Source of the DNA: JALEFZ01 sp039817415
GTDB lineage: Bacteria > Bacteroidota > Bacteroidia > J057
Assembly: GCA_039817415.1 (NCBI GenBank)
Contig: JBCBVV010000023.1
Coordinates: 1-64,000 of the forward strand
Direction: 5' to 3'
DNA: 64,000 bases
The translations under genes were made by a program, and so were the position numbers. Below are positions 53,144 to 61,742 of the stretch, in pieces. How positions within the stretch are numbered: the first letter of the stretch is position 1; each line of letters begins with the position of its first letter. Below the pieces are notes generated by a model. That model saw only the letters and a list, made by a program, of their open reading frames with translations. It had not been told where the DNA came from and made no database searches.

Positions 53144-53659
53144 TCAATTCGGATGAGCTAATAGGAAAGCAGCACGCTTGATTTCCATTTCGAATGCGAA
53201 CCATTCTTGTTGCCCTACTATATTTTTAACCTTTTCGCGCTCGGTGGGCTGAAACCCTATTCTTGTATAGCAACGAATGGCGGAGTCATTCCAATCGTAA
53301 ACAAAGAGCTTGACCACTTCTTGTTGGGGAGATGAAAAGGCGTGATGAAGAAGGGCATGAATCAATTCACCGCCCAATCCTTTGCCTCGAAAGTCTTTTT
53401 CTCCAATTAAAATTCGTGCAAGCTTGGCTATTTTGGGGGACTCTTGGTAAATCTCCGCCATCCCAATTACCTTTTTGCTTTCGATATGGACGACTTTGAA
53501 TACCCTACGCTTCTCATGCAGAAGGTAGGCCTTGATCTGGGCTAAGTGAAGGGGATAGGCAAACAAAGGACCTGCAAACTGGACCAGTTCCTCCTCTGAA
53601 TGAATCCAGCCGAGTAGGTATTTACCGTCTTTTTCTAGAAATGGCTCCAGTTTGATCAT
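53144..53659 (-). CDS. GNAT-family N-acetyltransferase
   Basis: A protein of 171 residues. The acetyl-CoA loop appears as RILIGEKDFRGKGLGGELIHALL, a standard GNAT motif A (R/Q-x2-G-x-G/A), followed by VKLFVYDWNDSAIRCYTRIGFQPTE (motif B). It overlaps the VWA gene by 4 bases (ATGA), so it is translationally linked to the MoxR-VWA operon. Rim-like substrate choice is not predictable. Its place at the 3' end of the operon suggests it acts on a component or target of the system, which is inference. Confidence 0.85.
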   Translation of the reverse strand: MIKLEPFLEKDGKYLLGWIHSEEELVQFAGPLFAYPLHLAQIKAYLLHEKRRVFKVVHIESKKVIGMAEIYQESPKIAKLARILIGEKDFRGKGLGGELIHALLHHAFSSPQQEVVKLFVYDWNDSAIRCYTRIGFQPTEREKVKNIVGQQEWFAFEMEIKRAAFLLAHPN

Positions 53660-54813
53660 TCTTCTAAATCGAAAGTTGGGGTAGCGATGTTGTGTTGGGC
53701 AGCCCAGTCAGCAATATCTCCTTTTTGGATGGCAGTTGCCATGAGATCAGGAAATAAATCAGGTGTGCAGGCAAATGAAGGAATTCCTTGTTGGGCAAGC
53801 CAGCTTGCATTTTGTTGATCGTAATAAGGTTTTCCATCGTCATTCAACGCCAAAAGGACTACAAATTGAACGCCAGATTCCTGAAGGTGCAGAATCCTAC
53901 GACGCATTTCCTGCTCATTTCCTCCTTCATAGAGATCGGTAATCAGGACAAGAATGGTATCATCGGGCCTGGTCGTGATTTGTTCGCAATAGGCGATAGC
54001 ACGATTGATATCCGTACCCCCTCCTAGTTGAACCCCAAATAGAAGCTCCACTGGATCCTCCAATTCTTCGGTCAGGTCTACTACATTGGTATCGAAAACC
54101 ACCATTTTGGTACTTACAGTAGGCAAAGATGCCATCACTGCTCCGAAAATACCTGAATAAACCACGGAGGTTCCCATTGAGCCACTTTGATCTATACAAA
54201 GGATAATATCTTTAAGCGATCCTCGCTTTTTCCTTCCATACCCTAATCGAGTTTCTGGTACAATGGTCTGGAAATCCTTCTGATAGTGTTTCAGGTTCTT
54301 GAGTATGGTTTTGTTCCAGTTGATTTCGTTGTGTCGGGGACGTTTGTTAATCACCGAACGGTTTAAACTTCCTGTGATGGCCTGTTCTACAGGTTGCTTG
54401 AGTTTTTTCATCAGGTCATCCACGACTCTTTGAACGACTTGTCTGGCTGTATCTTTGGTTTTTGGAGGAATGACACGGGAAAGGGTCATTAAATTGGCGA
54501 CTAGATGAACGTCTGGTTCCACCATTTCTAACATTTCTGGTTCGGTCAGCATGGAGGTGAGGTTGAGACGCTTGAGTGCATCCTGCTGCATGACTTGTAC
54601 CACGGATTGGGGGAAATATGTTCTTATATCTCCTAGCCATCTGGCTACATTGGGCGAACTTGGGCCAAGACCTCCCTGTCTTCCGCTATCATATAGGGCT
54701 TCGAGAGATTTATCCATGATTTTCATGTTGCCCTCGGGGGAAATTCCGGTCCCGTCAGACTGGCCCCCACCAAGGATCATTCGCCAGCGAAGTAGATTAT
54801 TCTGATTGTCCAT
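53656..54813 (-). CDS. VWA-domain protein, CoxE-like (MoxR partner)
   Basis: A protein of 385 residues. The N-terminal ~190 residues are helical and not recognised. The C-terminal VWA domain has a complete MIDAS: DQSGSMG (208-214, DxSxS), a later GGGTD (about 265-269) and ITDLYEGG (about 291-298). Such VWA proteins work with MoxR-type AAA+ ATPases (RavA-ViaA, NorQ-NorD, CoxD-CoxE). Here the MoxR gene lies two genes upstream. It overlaps the DUF5682 gene by 17 bases. It should bind the hexameric ATPase or a target via a metal-bridged acidic residue. Confidence 0.9.
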   Translation of the reverse strand: MDNQNNLLRWRMILGGGQSDGTGISPEGNMKIMDKSLEALYDSGRQGGLGPSSPNVARWLGDIRTYFPQSVVQVMQQDALKRLNLTSMLTEPEMLEMVEPDVHLVANLMTLSRVIPPKTKDTARQVVQRVVDDLMKKLKQPVEQAITGSLNRSVINKRPRHNEINWNKTILKNLKHYQKDFQTIVPETRLGYGRKKRGSLKDIILCIDQSGSMGTSVVYSGIFGAVMASLPTVSTKMVVFDTNVVDLTEELEDPVELLFGVQLGGGTDINRAIAYCEQITTRPDDTILVLITDLYEGGNEQEMRRRILHLQESGVQFVVLLALNDDGKPYYDQQNASWLAQQGIPSFACTPDLFPDLMATAIQKGDIADWAAQHNIATPTFDLEE

Positions 54814-57028
54814 TGAGTCCTAATAATGTTGCGACCATATAGGTGGCCTGCATCCCTCTTTCGTGATTAAATGACGTTTCTTCCAACTTATCTACCGTTT
54901 TGCTACTGCCATTTTTAGCTCTGTTTCCAATTTGTCTTCTCTCTGCTTGGGAGAACCAAGAAAAACTTCTCCTTAAAACTGGAAGATAATCTGTGAAGTC
55001 GTCCTCCGTAAGTTGACCCAGCCAATCATCTAGAACATTGAAAATCTCATCCTCCAACAGAAGGTAAACGGACCCTCCTGATAAGAAGCCCTCCAACCAT
55101 CCGGACGAGTAGGAAACATCACGAGCAGTAGATAAGGCTAAAGAAAGCCGTTGAGCGACATCCTCCGATCCAAAAACCAGATGATCGCTGAGTAACCTAC
55201 AAGCTTTACCTGAAATAGCCGGGGCAACTCGCTCGGAAGTGGCAAGGTTCCGTAGCGCTGCATACCATTCTTTGAGGTAGGTCTCATTTTGATAGGTATG
55301 GAGAGATTGATTGGCAGTACCTATCCATTTGATTGCTTCAAGGGATGTTTCTTCATCAATAGAGGTTGATGCATGCCCTAGTCCAATCGTAACTCTAGAA
55401 ATGATGCTATCTAGCACCCCGTACAAGACACTGACATCAGTATTTCGAACGCCACCATACCGCGTAATCTCAACAAGGGGTGTCATGGCCTGAACCAGTT
55501 GAAATATATCTCCTGATCTTGCGGCTTGTTTGTCTACCCTTGAAATGATATGGAAAGCAGCTTCCTTCAAATCTGCTGATAGAACTGTAGAGAGCAGTTT
55601 AATGGTCTCTGCCAGTTGCTTGGATTTTTTTGCTTTGGATTTGGCGAAGGCATTTGAAGCTTGGATAACAGTATTGCCCCAAATACCCATCTCAATGGTC
55701 TTGAGGACCCATTGCGGCTTCCAATTGAGAGTCCATTGTTCCTTAAATGTTCCTAAGCCTGCCACATAGCCCTTTTCTGCCCAACCGATGCCTAGTAGAT
55801 TGAGGCGGTGGAATAAAAGGGATCTGTTTAGGTCCATTTCTTTCCGCAAGTCTAGCGTCATCTGTTTGTATTCATCCGATACCTTAAGTCTGAGGCTTTT
55901 CTGTAAGCGCTGGAGGTCTTGCTGAAGGGGAACTGCGGGTACTTCCTCTGGAACGCGTCCCATTTTTTGCCCTACGATCAGTTCTTTTTCCACTAAGTTA
56001 AGGAGGCTATGATCTCCGAAGGAAAGGACGGTCTGGGTAGCGTCATTGAACTCTTCGAGGCCAGGTCTGGCCATGTTTCTGATAGCTGCAAGGTTATCCG
56101 CTAGTTTTACTGCCTCAATGACGTGAGCGGTAGAGATATCCATCTTGGCTTCCCTAAGGATGCGTGCCACCTTGGTCATCCAGCTTATAGACCGATTTTC
56201 CTGACTGATGTTCCAGACATGCTCATACCAACCTGGAGACCAAATGCCAGCACCATATCCACTTTCGAAAGACAGCCGATCATATGTCCATGGAATCCAT
56301 GTACATTCAATGGGGCACTTTTTCAGCCCTTTCATCAATGCCTTGTCTTGCTTTTTGGGTGGGCGATTTTCTAGCACTGGTGCATGCCACGCTCCACAGA
56401 TTACGGCTACATCTTCGTAATTAGCTTCGGTTTTATAAAGGATGGTTCGCATGAAGGCCTCTCGTAAATCGTCCTTTTCGCGGTTGTATCCCAATCCTGA
56501 TTCTCTTAACGCTGCCATTCCATGCATGACAGCATCAAAGTGATCCTCTGATTCCCCTCCGAGTTCGAAGCGATGTTCCCACCAAGCATCTGTATGATCG
56601 AATCCCGCAATCTGAGCCAGGTAATCCAAGGGATAAGGTTCGACTTCTTTCGGGCCTTCTGCTTCCTCCTCCTCTTTTGTTTCAGCAGGTACTTCGGGCT
56701 GGTCAGCCTCCATCGCTAAATAATGAGTGGTGGGAAGGTCCATGAAGGCAACATGGGCATTGTTTCTTAACGCCCAATGGATGGCTTGCCATTCGGGAGA
56801 AAAGGCCGCGAAGGGGTAAAAGGAAGCTCTTCCAGGATTCTTCTTGTCGTACAAAAGCAAGGCAACCGGAGGAAGCATGTCATCTGCCGATACGTGGCTC
56901 AACATGTGATTGGCATCTGGAGGACCTTCAATGAGAACGGCATCTGGCTTATGGATATCCAAGAAGGCTTTGACCTGCAAAGCAGACCCAGGACCATGAT
57001 GGCGGATGCCCAAAATGTGTGTGGCCAT
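54797..57028 (-). CDS. DUF5682 protein (predicted EreA/ChaN/TraB-like fold)
   Basis: A protein of 743 residues. The N-terminus GIRHHGPGSALQV (RHHGPGS 9-15) with VLIEGPPD (31-38) and FMDLP (95-99) marks DUF5682. ICGAWHAPVLENR (210-222) is the matching later motif. The order of a His/Arg-Gly turn, a Glu-Gly-Pro strand end and a Gly-x-x-His turn is like the EreA/ChaN/TraB superfamily, in which these residues make the active site; that link is my inference. An acidic-proline insert (~110-130) and a long helical C-terminal part (~270-743) follow. The gene begins 6 bases after the MoxR stop and overlaps the VWA gene. The activity is unknown. Confidence 0.85.
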   Translation of the reverse strand: MATHILGIRHHGPGSALQVKAFLDIHKPDAVLIEGPPDANHMLSHVSADDMLPPVALLLYDKKNPGRASFYPFAAFSPEWQAIHWALRNNAHVAFMDLPTTHYLAMEADQPEVPAETKEEEEAEGPKEVEPYPLDYLAQIAGFDHTDAWWEHRFELGGESEDHFDAVMHGMAALRESGLGYNREKDDLREAFMRTILYKTEANYEDVAVICGAWHAPVLENRPPKKQDKALMKGLKKCPIECTWIPWTYDRLSFESGYGAGIWSPGWYEHVWNISQENRSISWMTKVARILREAKMDISTAHVIEAVKLADNLAAIRNMARPGLEEFNDATQTVLSFGDHSLLNLVEKELIVGQKMGRVPEEVPAVPLQQDLQRLQKSLRLKVSDEYKQMTLDLRKEMDLNRSLLFHRLNLLGIGWAEKGYVAGLGTFKEQWTLNWKPQWVLKTIEMGIWGNTVIQASNAFAKSKAKKSKQLAETIKLLSTVLSADLKEAAFHIISRVDKQAARSGDIFQLVQAMTPLVEITRYGGVRNTDVSVLYGVLDSIISRVTIGLGHASTSIDEETSLEAIKWIGTANQSLHTYQNETYLKEWYAALRNLATSERVAPAISGKACRLLSDHLVFGSEDVAQRLSLALSTARDVSYSSGWLEGFLSGGSVYLLLEDEIFNVLDDWLGQLTEDDFTDYLPVLRRSFSWFSQAERRQIGNRAKNGSSKTVDKLEETSFNHERGMQATYMVATLLGLNGQSE

Positions 57029-57034
57029 AGGGGG

Positions 57035-58114
57035 TTAAATTACTTCTTTACAGGCGCGATAAATATCTCTCCACTCTTTACGCTTTTTGACGACGGTCTC
57101 CAAGTATTCTTCCATGACAACTTTGTCTCTAACCGGGTCTTTGATGATCGCACCAATTAGAGAGGATGCAACGTCCTCGGCTTCCATACTTCCACTTCCA
57201 AAGTGGCCAGATAGCGCCATGCCAGAGTTGACAACTGAAATCGCCTCCGCTGTGCTTAATGTTCCAGTAGGAACCTTCAATTTGGTTTTGCCATCCTCTG
57301 TAACCCCTGATCTAAGCTCCCTGAAAATGGTAACGATGCGTTGGATTTCCTTCATGGCAGGGATTTCAGCAGGTAATTGCATGCTTTTCTGCGAAGAGGC
57401 TACTCTCGTTTGAACGATATTAATTTCCTCTTCCATCGTTGCGGGTAAAGGAAGAATGACCGTATTAAAGCGTCTTTTTAAGGCGCCTGACAGCTCATTT
57501 ACCCCTTTGTCTCGGTTATTAGCTGTTGCGATCAGGTTAAAGCCTTTAATGGCCTGGACCTCTGTATTTAATTCTGGAATGGGAAGGGTTTTTTCTGACA
57601 AGATCGTGATCAAGGTATCCTGAACATCTGCCGTAATCCTTGTCAATTCCTCAACACGGGCGATGCTTCCACTTTCCATGGCATCCATCAAGGGTGTACG
57701 TACAAGAGCTTGCGTTGAGGGACCCTCGGCCAATAATTTTGCATAATTCCATCCATAGCGAATCGCCTCCTCACTTGTTCCAGCTGTACCTTGGATAAGT
57801 TTCGTCGAATCACCTGAAATGGCAGCTGCTAGGTGTTCTGCTACCCAGGATTTTGCTGTTCCGGGAAGCCCATAGAGTAGCAAAGCACGATCTGTCGTCA
57901 AAGTTGCCACCGCAATTTCCATCAGGCGTTTGTTGCCGATATATTTGGGACTCACCTCAAAGCCATTCTTCAGCTTTCCTCCCAATAAATAGGTAACCAC
58001 CGAAAAGGGAGACATTTTCCAATTTTCAGGAACATTGTGTGATTCTTGTTTTTGGAGCTCTTCCAGTTCCTGTGCAAAGGCTTCTTCTGCATGTTTTCTT
58101 AATAAATCTGCCAT
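57035..58114 (-). CDS. MoxR-type AAA+ ATPase
   Basis: A protein of 359 residues. Walker A is GLPGTAKS (82-89), the Walker B region is near IARVEELTR (151-159), sensor 1 is ATANNRD (196-202) and the arginine finger is in LKRRF (212-216). The overall layout matches the MoxR branch of helix-2-insert AAA+ ATPases, with an N-terminal basic helix rather than an extra domain. These ATPases remodel or insert metal into target proteins together with a VWA partner. Start codon ATG at 58114; DUF5691 ends 4 bases upstream. It should be the motor of the five-gene system. Confidence 0.92.
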   Translation of the reverse strand: MADLLRKHAEEAFAQELEELQKQESHNVPENWKMSPFSVVTYLLGGKLKNGFEVSPKYIGNKRLMEIAVATLTTDRALLLYGLPGTAKSWVAEHLAAAISGDSTKLIQGTAGTSEEAIRYGWNYAKLLAEGPSTQALVRTPLMDAMESGSIARVEELTRITADVQDTLITILSEKTLPIPELNTEVQAIKGFNLIATANNRDKGVNELSGALKRRFNTVILPLPATMEEEINIVQTRVASSQKSMQLPAEIPAMKEIQRIVTIFRELRSGVTEDGKTKLKVPTGTLSTAEAISVVNSGMALSGHFGSGSMEAEDVASSLIGAIIKDPVRDKVVMEEYLETVVKKRKEWRDIYRACKEVI

Positions 58115-58118
58115 GAAT

Positions 58119-59633
58119 TTATGGATTGGTGGTGTTGATCTTTTGTGTCAATTCAATGTGCCTAAATAATTTCCCCATAGCTTGACGCCAGCTTTCTTTG
58201 CGTTCGTCATGTGGAGGAAGATATTTTTTTAGGTTGGGTAATACCTCTGGAGAAATCCATTCTGCCAATTGTACCATGCTACCCTGTAAGGCATAATATA
58301 CCCCTGAGTGCATATACTTGGTCTTCAAACGGAGCAAAACTGAATCGCTGAAATAATGATCCCAGGGTTCTGTAATCTTATTCAGCGTATCGAGTTCATG
58401 ATCCTTGAGCCAGGATATTTTATTGTTTAGGTAAAGTTGTTTGAGTTGTGAAGGGCTCAATATCTCTAACATAGCTTGGCCATGGGCGAGTAGATCTTTG
58501 ACACCCTTGGGTGGCTTATCTGCCAATTCGAAGTAAGCCATGGCCCACTCGTTGTCCGCGTAATTGATGATAGCCTGAATCAGAGCAGGGATATATTTTT
58601 GTAAAGATTTATCCTTTGCCAACGTTTTGAGAATGCCTATTGGCTTGGCATCCAATTGCTGGGAAAGGAGGGCAGGAGGAATGTGCCAGATGAATTGGAA
58701 AATCTGATACTCCTGATTGGTGAAGGAATTGTCTAGGCTTTCTTCGTCTATTCCCAATTGCTTTATGAGTTCAGGAGGTAGATCAATGGGATGAATGAGG
58801 ATTTTTGGCGAAATGGCATTCAGTCCTTGGCTATCTTTTTCGAAAATCTTTTGACAAGTTTCTTTGATGAACTCATAAGAGGAAGTTCCAGGAATTTTCG
58901 TCCATGAAATCGTCGCATGATGTTGGACTACTTTGCTTCTATCCTTGAGAGCGGATTCAATAAGAGGCAAATGTTCTGCGCTAAAGTAAGGTGTTATTCT
59001 TTCAAAAAACCATGCCCGCTCTTTGGCGCTTAGGCTACTAGCTGCTGCTGTGTATTTGTCAATGGCAAGTTGGGGCGAGATAGTTAGGAAGCTTTGAAAG
59101 GCTTGTTGCCTGATGGAGAATGAACCAAATTCCCAGCTTTCTTCCAGCGGCGTGATCATTTTGCGCCATCGGCTATCTTGTTGGGCAAGCCACTTTCCTC
59201 TCTTTCCAATAGCCTGCTGGACATAGAATATAAGTTCCTTGTTTTTGTGTCCTGAGGAGAGGATAGAAGGAATCTGGTGGGGAAGACAGACTTTATTCGC
59301 TTGGGTCAGTTTTTTCAACCAGCTTTTGAGGAGAAAAAGCGTCCCTTCCCTTTCAATTTGGTGATAGAGATCTGCATAGGGATGCGATGCATAGGCAAGT
59401 TTCTCCTCTTCTGCTTTTGTCGTGGCTTTGGTAAACTGGGGAGCTTGGCTTCCCGCTTTGATATAGGGTAGAGCCAATGACATGATATGAAGAAGTTCTT
59501 CTTCCCTTGAGTTCGAGGCATTCCCTTGAAGCATTTCCGCTAATTCCTTGGGAAGGGCAGCTTTGAGATCGTCCAGGTTGGCCCGCGCACTGCCTAGCAT
59601 CATGCTTTTGCTTAATTTATGAGATAGTGGCAT
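58119..59633 (-). CDS. DUF5691 family protein
   Basis: About 504 residues from the ATG at 59633, which overlaps the end of the SWIM gene by 17 bases; the frame is open farther upstream but that would overlap more. It is predominantly helical, with many Trp and Leu pairs (for example SWLKKLTQANKV, ISWLKDHELDTLNKI) consistent with an alpha-solenoid or HEAT-like repeat. No catalytic motif is visible. It fits DUF5691, which I associate with neighbourhoods of SWIM and MoxR/VWA genes. It is the second gene of the operon. The role is unknown and may be scaffold. Confidence 0.8.
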   Translation of the reverse strand: MPLSHKLSKSMMLGSARANLDDLKAALPKELAEMLQGNASNSREEELLHIMSLALPYIKAGSQAPQFTKATTKAEEEKLAYASHPYADLYHQIEREGTLFLLKSWLKKLTQANKVCLPHQIPSILSSGHKNKELIFYVQQAIGKRGKWLAQQDSRWRKMITPLEESWEFGSFSIRQQAFQSFLTISPQLAIDKYTAAASSLSAKERAWFFERITPYFSAEHLPLIESALKDRSKVVQHHATISWTKIPGTSSYEFIKETCQKIFEKDSQGLNAISPKILIHPIDLPPELIKQLGIDEESLDNSFTNQEYQIFQFIWHIPPALLSQQLDAKPIGILKTLAKDKSLQKYIPALIQAIINYADNEWAMAYFELADKPPKGVKDLLAHGQAMLEILSPSQLKQLYLNNKISWLKDHELDTLNKITEPWDHYFSDSVLLRLKTKYMHSGVYYALQGSMVQLAEWISPEVLPNLKKYLPPHDERKESWRQAMGKLFRHIELTQKINTTNP

Positions 59634-60933
59634 GATTAAAATATTGGTATCTACCATTGACCATGATGCCAAATGGACGAAATGTGTTAAAACTTGAAAT
59701 TCCAGCCAGGGTAATGGGATGGCCACCACTTACTGCCATGATTTGCCAACGGTCTTCATCAGAGCATTGAATCTCCATGACGGCCTTATGGGCATCAAGA
59801 AGTAGAAATTTTTCTTCCTCCCAAATCGGTAGGATGCCTTCCATGACACATGGAATGTGATGTTGCCAGGGTTGCTGAGCCAGAACCTTGGTGAGCTCAG
59901 CCTGAAGATGGTCAATTGTTCGAAATCCTTCCAGCTTTGTAATAGGAAGTGTCATGATCCCTTCTTTCAGCTCAGCTCTACTGAGAAGCGTATGGTGATA
60001 AAATGACAAGCTTCCTTCCACTTCTGTTCCAGGCAACAGGGTAAGGCTTCTCATTTGTCCCGGAACAAGGAATTGCAGCATAAAGCACCTTTTCCCACTC
60101 TCTTTTCCTTTGATCCAATATTTTTGAACAGTGATTCTACCATCTTCATATTCCTCCATACCTAGAATTTGCCATTTGTCTTGCAGGCCTTCTTTGGCAA
60201 GAACCTCTTCTTTTTTAGTAGTCCAGCCTATGAGCGTTTTGACTTCCTCTTGTACGGGTTGGGGCAGATTTTCAAGGCTAGGATATGCGGTGCTAAGGGT
60301 CCAGATTTCGGACAATTTTTCCATTGCCTGCAATTGCCAGCCGCTTTCCTGATAGTTAATTTGTTGTAGACCTCTGATCCGTGCAGCCATACCAGAAGCT
60401 TGTGCATCAACCATTCTGGCAGCCATGCGCTCAAAATAAGCAGGATTTTGAGCCGGAAGTTGAGCGAGGCCATTGCGAACCGCATCTTGGGTCCATTGTC
60501 GAAGCTCTTGTAGACCATCCAGAATTTTTTCTTCTCTCTTGGCTTTTCTTTTTGCTTGTGCTGTTGGATCTGCTTGTTTGACTTCTTTTTGCTGCTTTTT
60601 CTCTGCTCGTTGACCTCTTTGGTCAAGCCAAGAACTTACCCATTCTGGCTCTTCAGTTGTTTCAAATTTACCTACCTCCTTGGCATAGACTAGCAAAAGG
60701 GCAAGCCCGTGTTTACAAGGAAATTTTCGGCTTGGACAAGTACATTTGAAGGCCATATCCTTCAAATCTATCCTCGTTTGGTAGGGATTTTTTCCACTGC
60801 CTTTGATTTCTCCCCAAATGGCACGATCTGACCTTTCCAGCCTGCTCCACTTGGAGGACAAGGCTAGCTTTTGGCCCGCTTTTATGGAGGAAGCGTCGGG
60901 GGCAAGGCTTAGTACCTGTTGTTCTGTCAACAT
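59617..60933 (-). CDS. SWIM zinc-finger protein
   Basis: A protein of 438 residues. The SWIM motif CTCPSRKFPCKH (CxCx6-8CxH; about 64-75) sits in an N-terminal domain with a GSGKNPYQTRIDLKDMAF lead-in. A Lys/Glu-rich coiled linker (~105-140) follows, then a large C-terminal alpha/beta part with repeats of QLQAMEKLSEIW-type helices. SWIM domains bind DNA or proteins and appear in SWI2/SNF2-like and MULE-type proteins. As the first gene of the operon it may give target specificity. The start ATG at 60933 is followed by a good N-terminal sequence. Confidence 0.88.
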   Translation of the reverse strand: MLTEQQVLSLAPDASSIKAGQKLALSSKWSRLERSDRAIWGEIKGSGKNPYQTRIDLKDMAFKCTCPSRKFPCKHGLALLLVYAKEVGKFETTEEPEWVSSWLDQRGQRAEKKQQKEVKQADPTAQAKRKAKREEKILDGLQELRQWTQDAVRNGLAQLPAQNPAYFERMAARMVDAQASGMAARIRGLQQINYQESGWQLQAMEKLSEIWTLSTAYPSLENLPQPVQEEVKTLIGWTTKKEEVLAKEGLQDKWQILGMEEYEDGRITVQKYWIKGKESGKRCFMLQFLVPGQMRSLTLLPGTEVEGSLSFYHHTLLSRAELKEGIMTLPITKLEGFRTIDHLQAELTKVLAQQPWQHHIPCVMEGILPIWEEEKFLLLDAHKAVMEIQCSDEDRWQIMAVSGGHPITLAGISSFNTFRPFGIMVNGRYQYFNHATIS

Positions 60934-61228
60934 AGGTTGGAAGATAGTTGGAGTTGCGGATTAAGAGGGAAGATAGTCATAGTTTTTTGTGCGCATACAC
61001 CAAAGTGATAGTTGTGCAAATTCTAGGACGAAAACTGATCAGAGAAAACAAAGAGATGATGCGCTTTTTCATGAGAGGAGTAGTTAGTATAAATAAGTAT
61101 GACCTTTTCTACGTTAAGGTTGAAAGTATGTTGTAAATATAGATAAAAAATTAATTAAAAAGTTGAATAAATGATATTTTTGAATCCGATTATGGATGTT
61201 AAAGTTGAATATTGGATTGTTTTGCAAA
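60934..61228. promoter_or_regulatory. gap upstream of the SWIM-led operon
   Basis: About 295 AT-rich bases between the SWIM gene start and the terminator hairpin of the upstream membrane-protein gene. The operon promoter should lie here. A TAGAATTTG-like sequence on the minus strand (around 61020-61028) resembles the -7 consensus with one extra base; a -33 TTTG is 20-odd bases upstream. I would not rely on it. A 62-codon plus-strand open frame in this gap is not supported. Confidence 0.4.
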
Positions 61229-61265
61229 AATAATAGCCTGCATCTCTTCGATGCAGGCTATTATT
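61229..61265. terminator. strong bidirectional hairpin terminator
   Basis: A 16-bp perfect stem (61229-61244 and 61250-61265) with a 5-base loop. On the minus strand it lies 24 bases past the stop of the small membrane protein gene. The A/T ends of the stem make it symmetric, so it separates the small membrane-protein gene from the SWIM-led operon. Confidence 0.85.
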
Positions 61266-61289
61266 CTACTTAGGGAGGTATTATTCGTA

Positions 61290-61661
61290 CTAGGAAACCA
61301 GAGTCAGGGCATAGATGAATGAGAAAATAGCAGATACAATTCCAAACCAGCCTATCCATATCAAGACCCGACCAATAAACTGAATCAATCTATGTGTTCC
61401 ATATTTGACCATTTTATCTCTAGCTACACGATTAGGAGCTTCTTCTGAACGGAAAATAGTCCAAACCTCTCCCACCGAATAGTTAGGATACAATCTATCA
61501 TCCGAATCAATGTCCTCTTTGATAAAGGAAAAATACTCACTGAGGTACAACAGAAGCCATCTATGTCTAACAATCAGCCAGCCTAAGAGAATGGGTAGAA
61601 AAGACTGTAAAATGGCAGCGATCATCGCTCCAAAGGCGAATCCAGCAACAGGTTCTTGCAT
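61290..61661 (-). CDS. small membrane protein between the AAA ATPase and the SWIM operon
   Basis: A protein of 123 residues with two clear membrane regions: about 11-29 (MIAAILQSFLPILLGWLIV) and about 93-118 (FIGRVLIWIGWFGIVSAIFSFIYAL). Between them is a soluble stretch with LYPNYSVGEVWTIFRSEEAPNRVARD. No family is recognised. It follows the large AAA gene by 81 bases on the same strand and ends with the 61229-61265 terminator, so it may be the last gene of the ATPase transcript rather than part of the SWIM operon. Confidence 0.6.
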   Translation of the reverse strand: MQEPVAGFAFGAMIAAILQSFLPILLGWLIVRHRWLLLYLSEYFSFIKEDIDSDDRLYPNYSVGEVWTIFRSEEAPNRVARDKMVKYGTHRLIQFIGRVLIWIGWFGIVSAIFSFIYALTLVS

Positions 61662-61742
61662 ATATATGTGTGTTAGAGGTTATGCTATATAAGTCCTAAA
61701 AGATTAATGTGAGATCAAGTCTAGTAGCGCAAAAGTTCAGGT

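Noticed and set aside
60948..61136. Plus-strand 62-codon frame upstream of the SWIM gene
   Set aside because: No domain, low-complexity and lies in the expected promoter gap of the SWIM operon.
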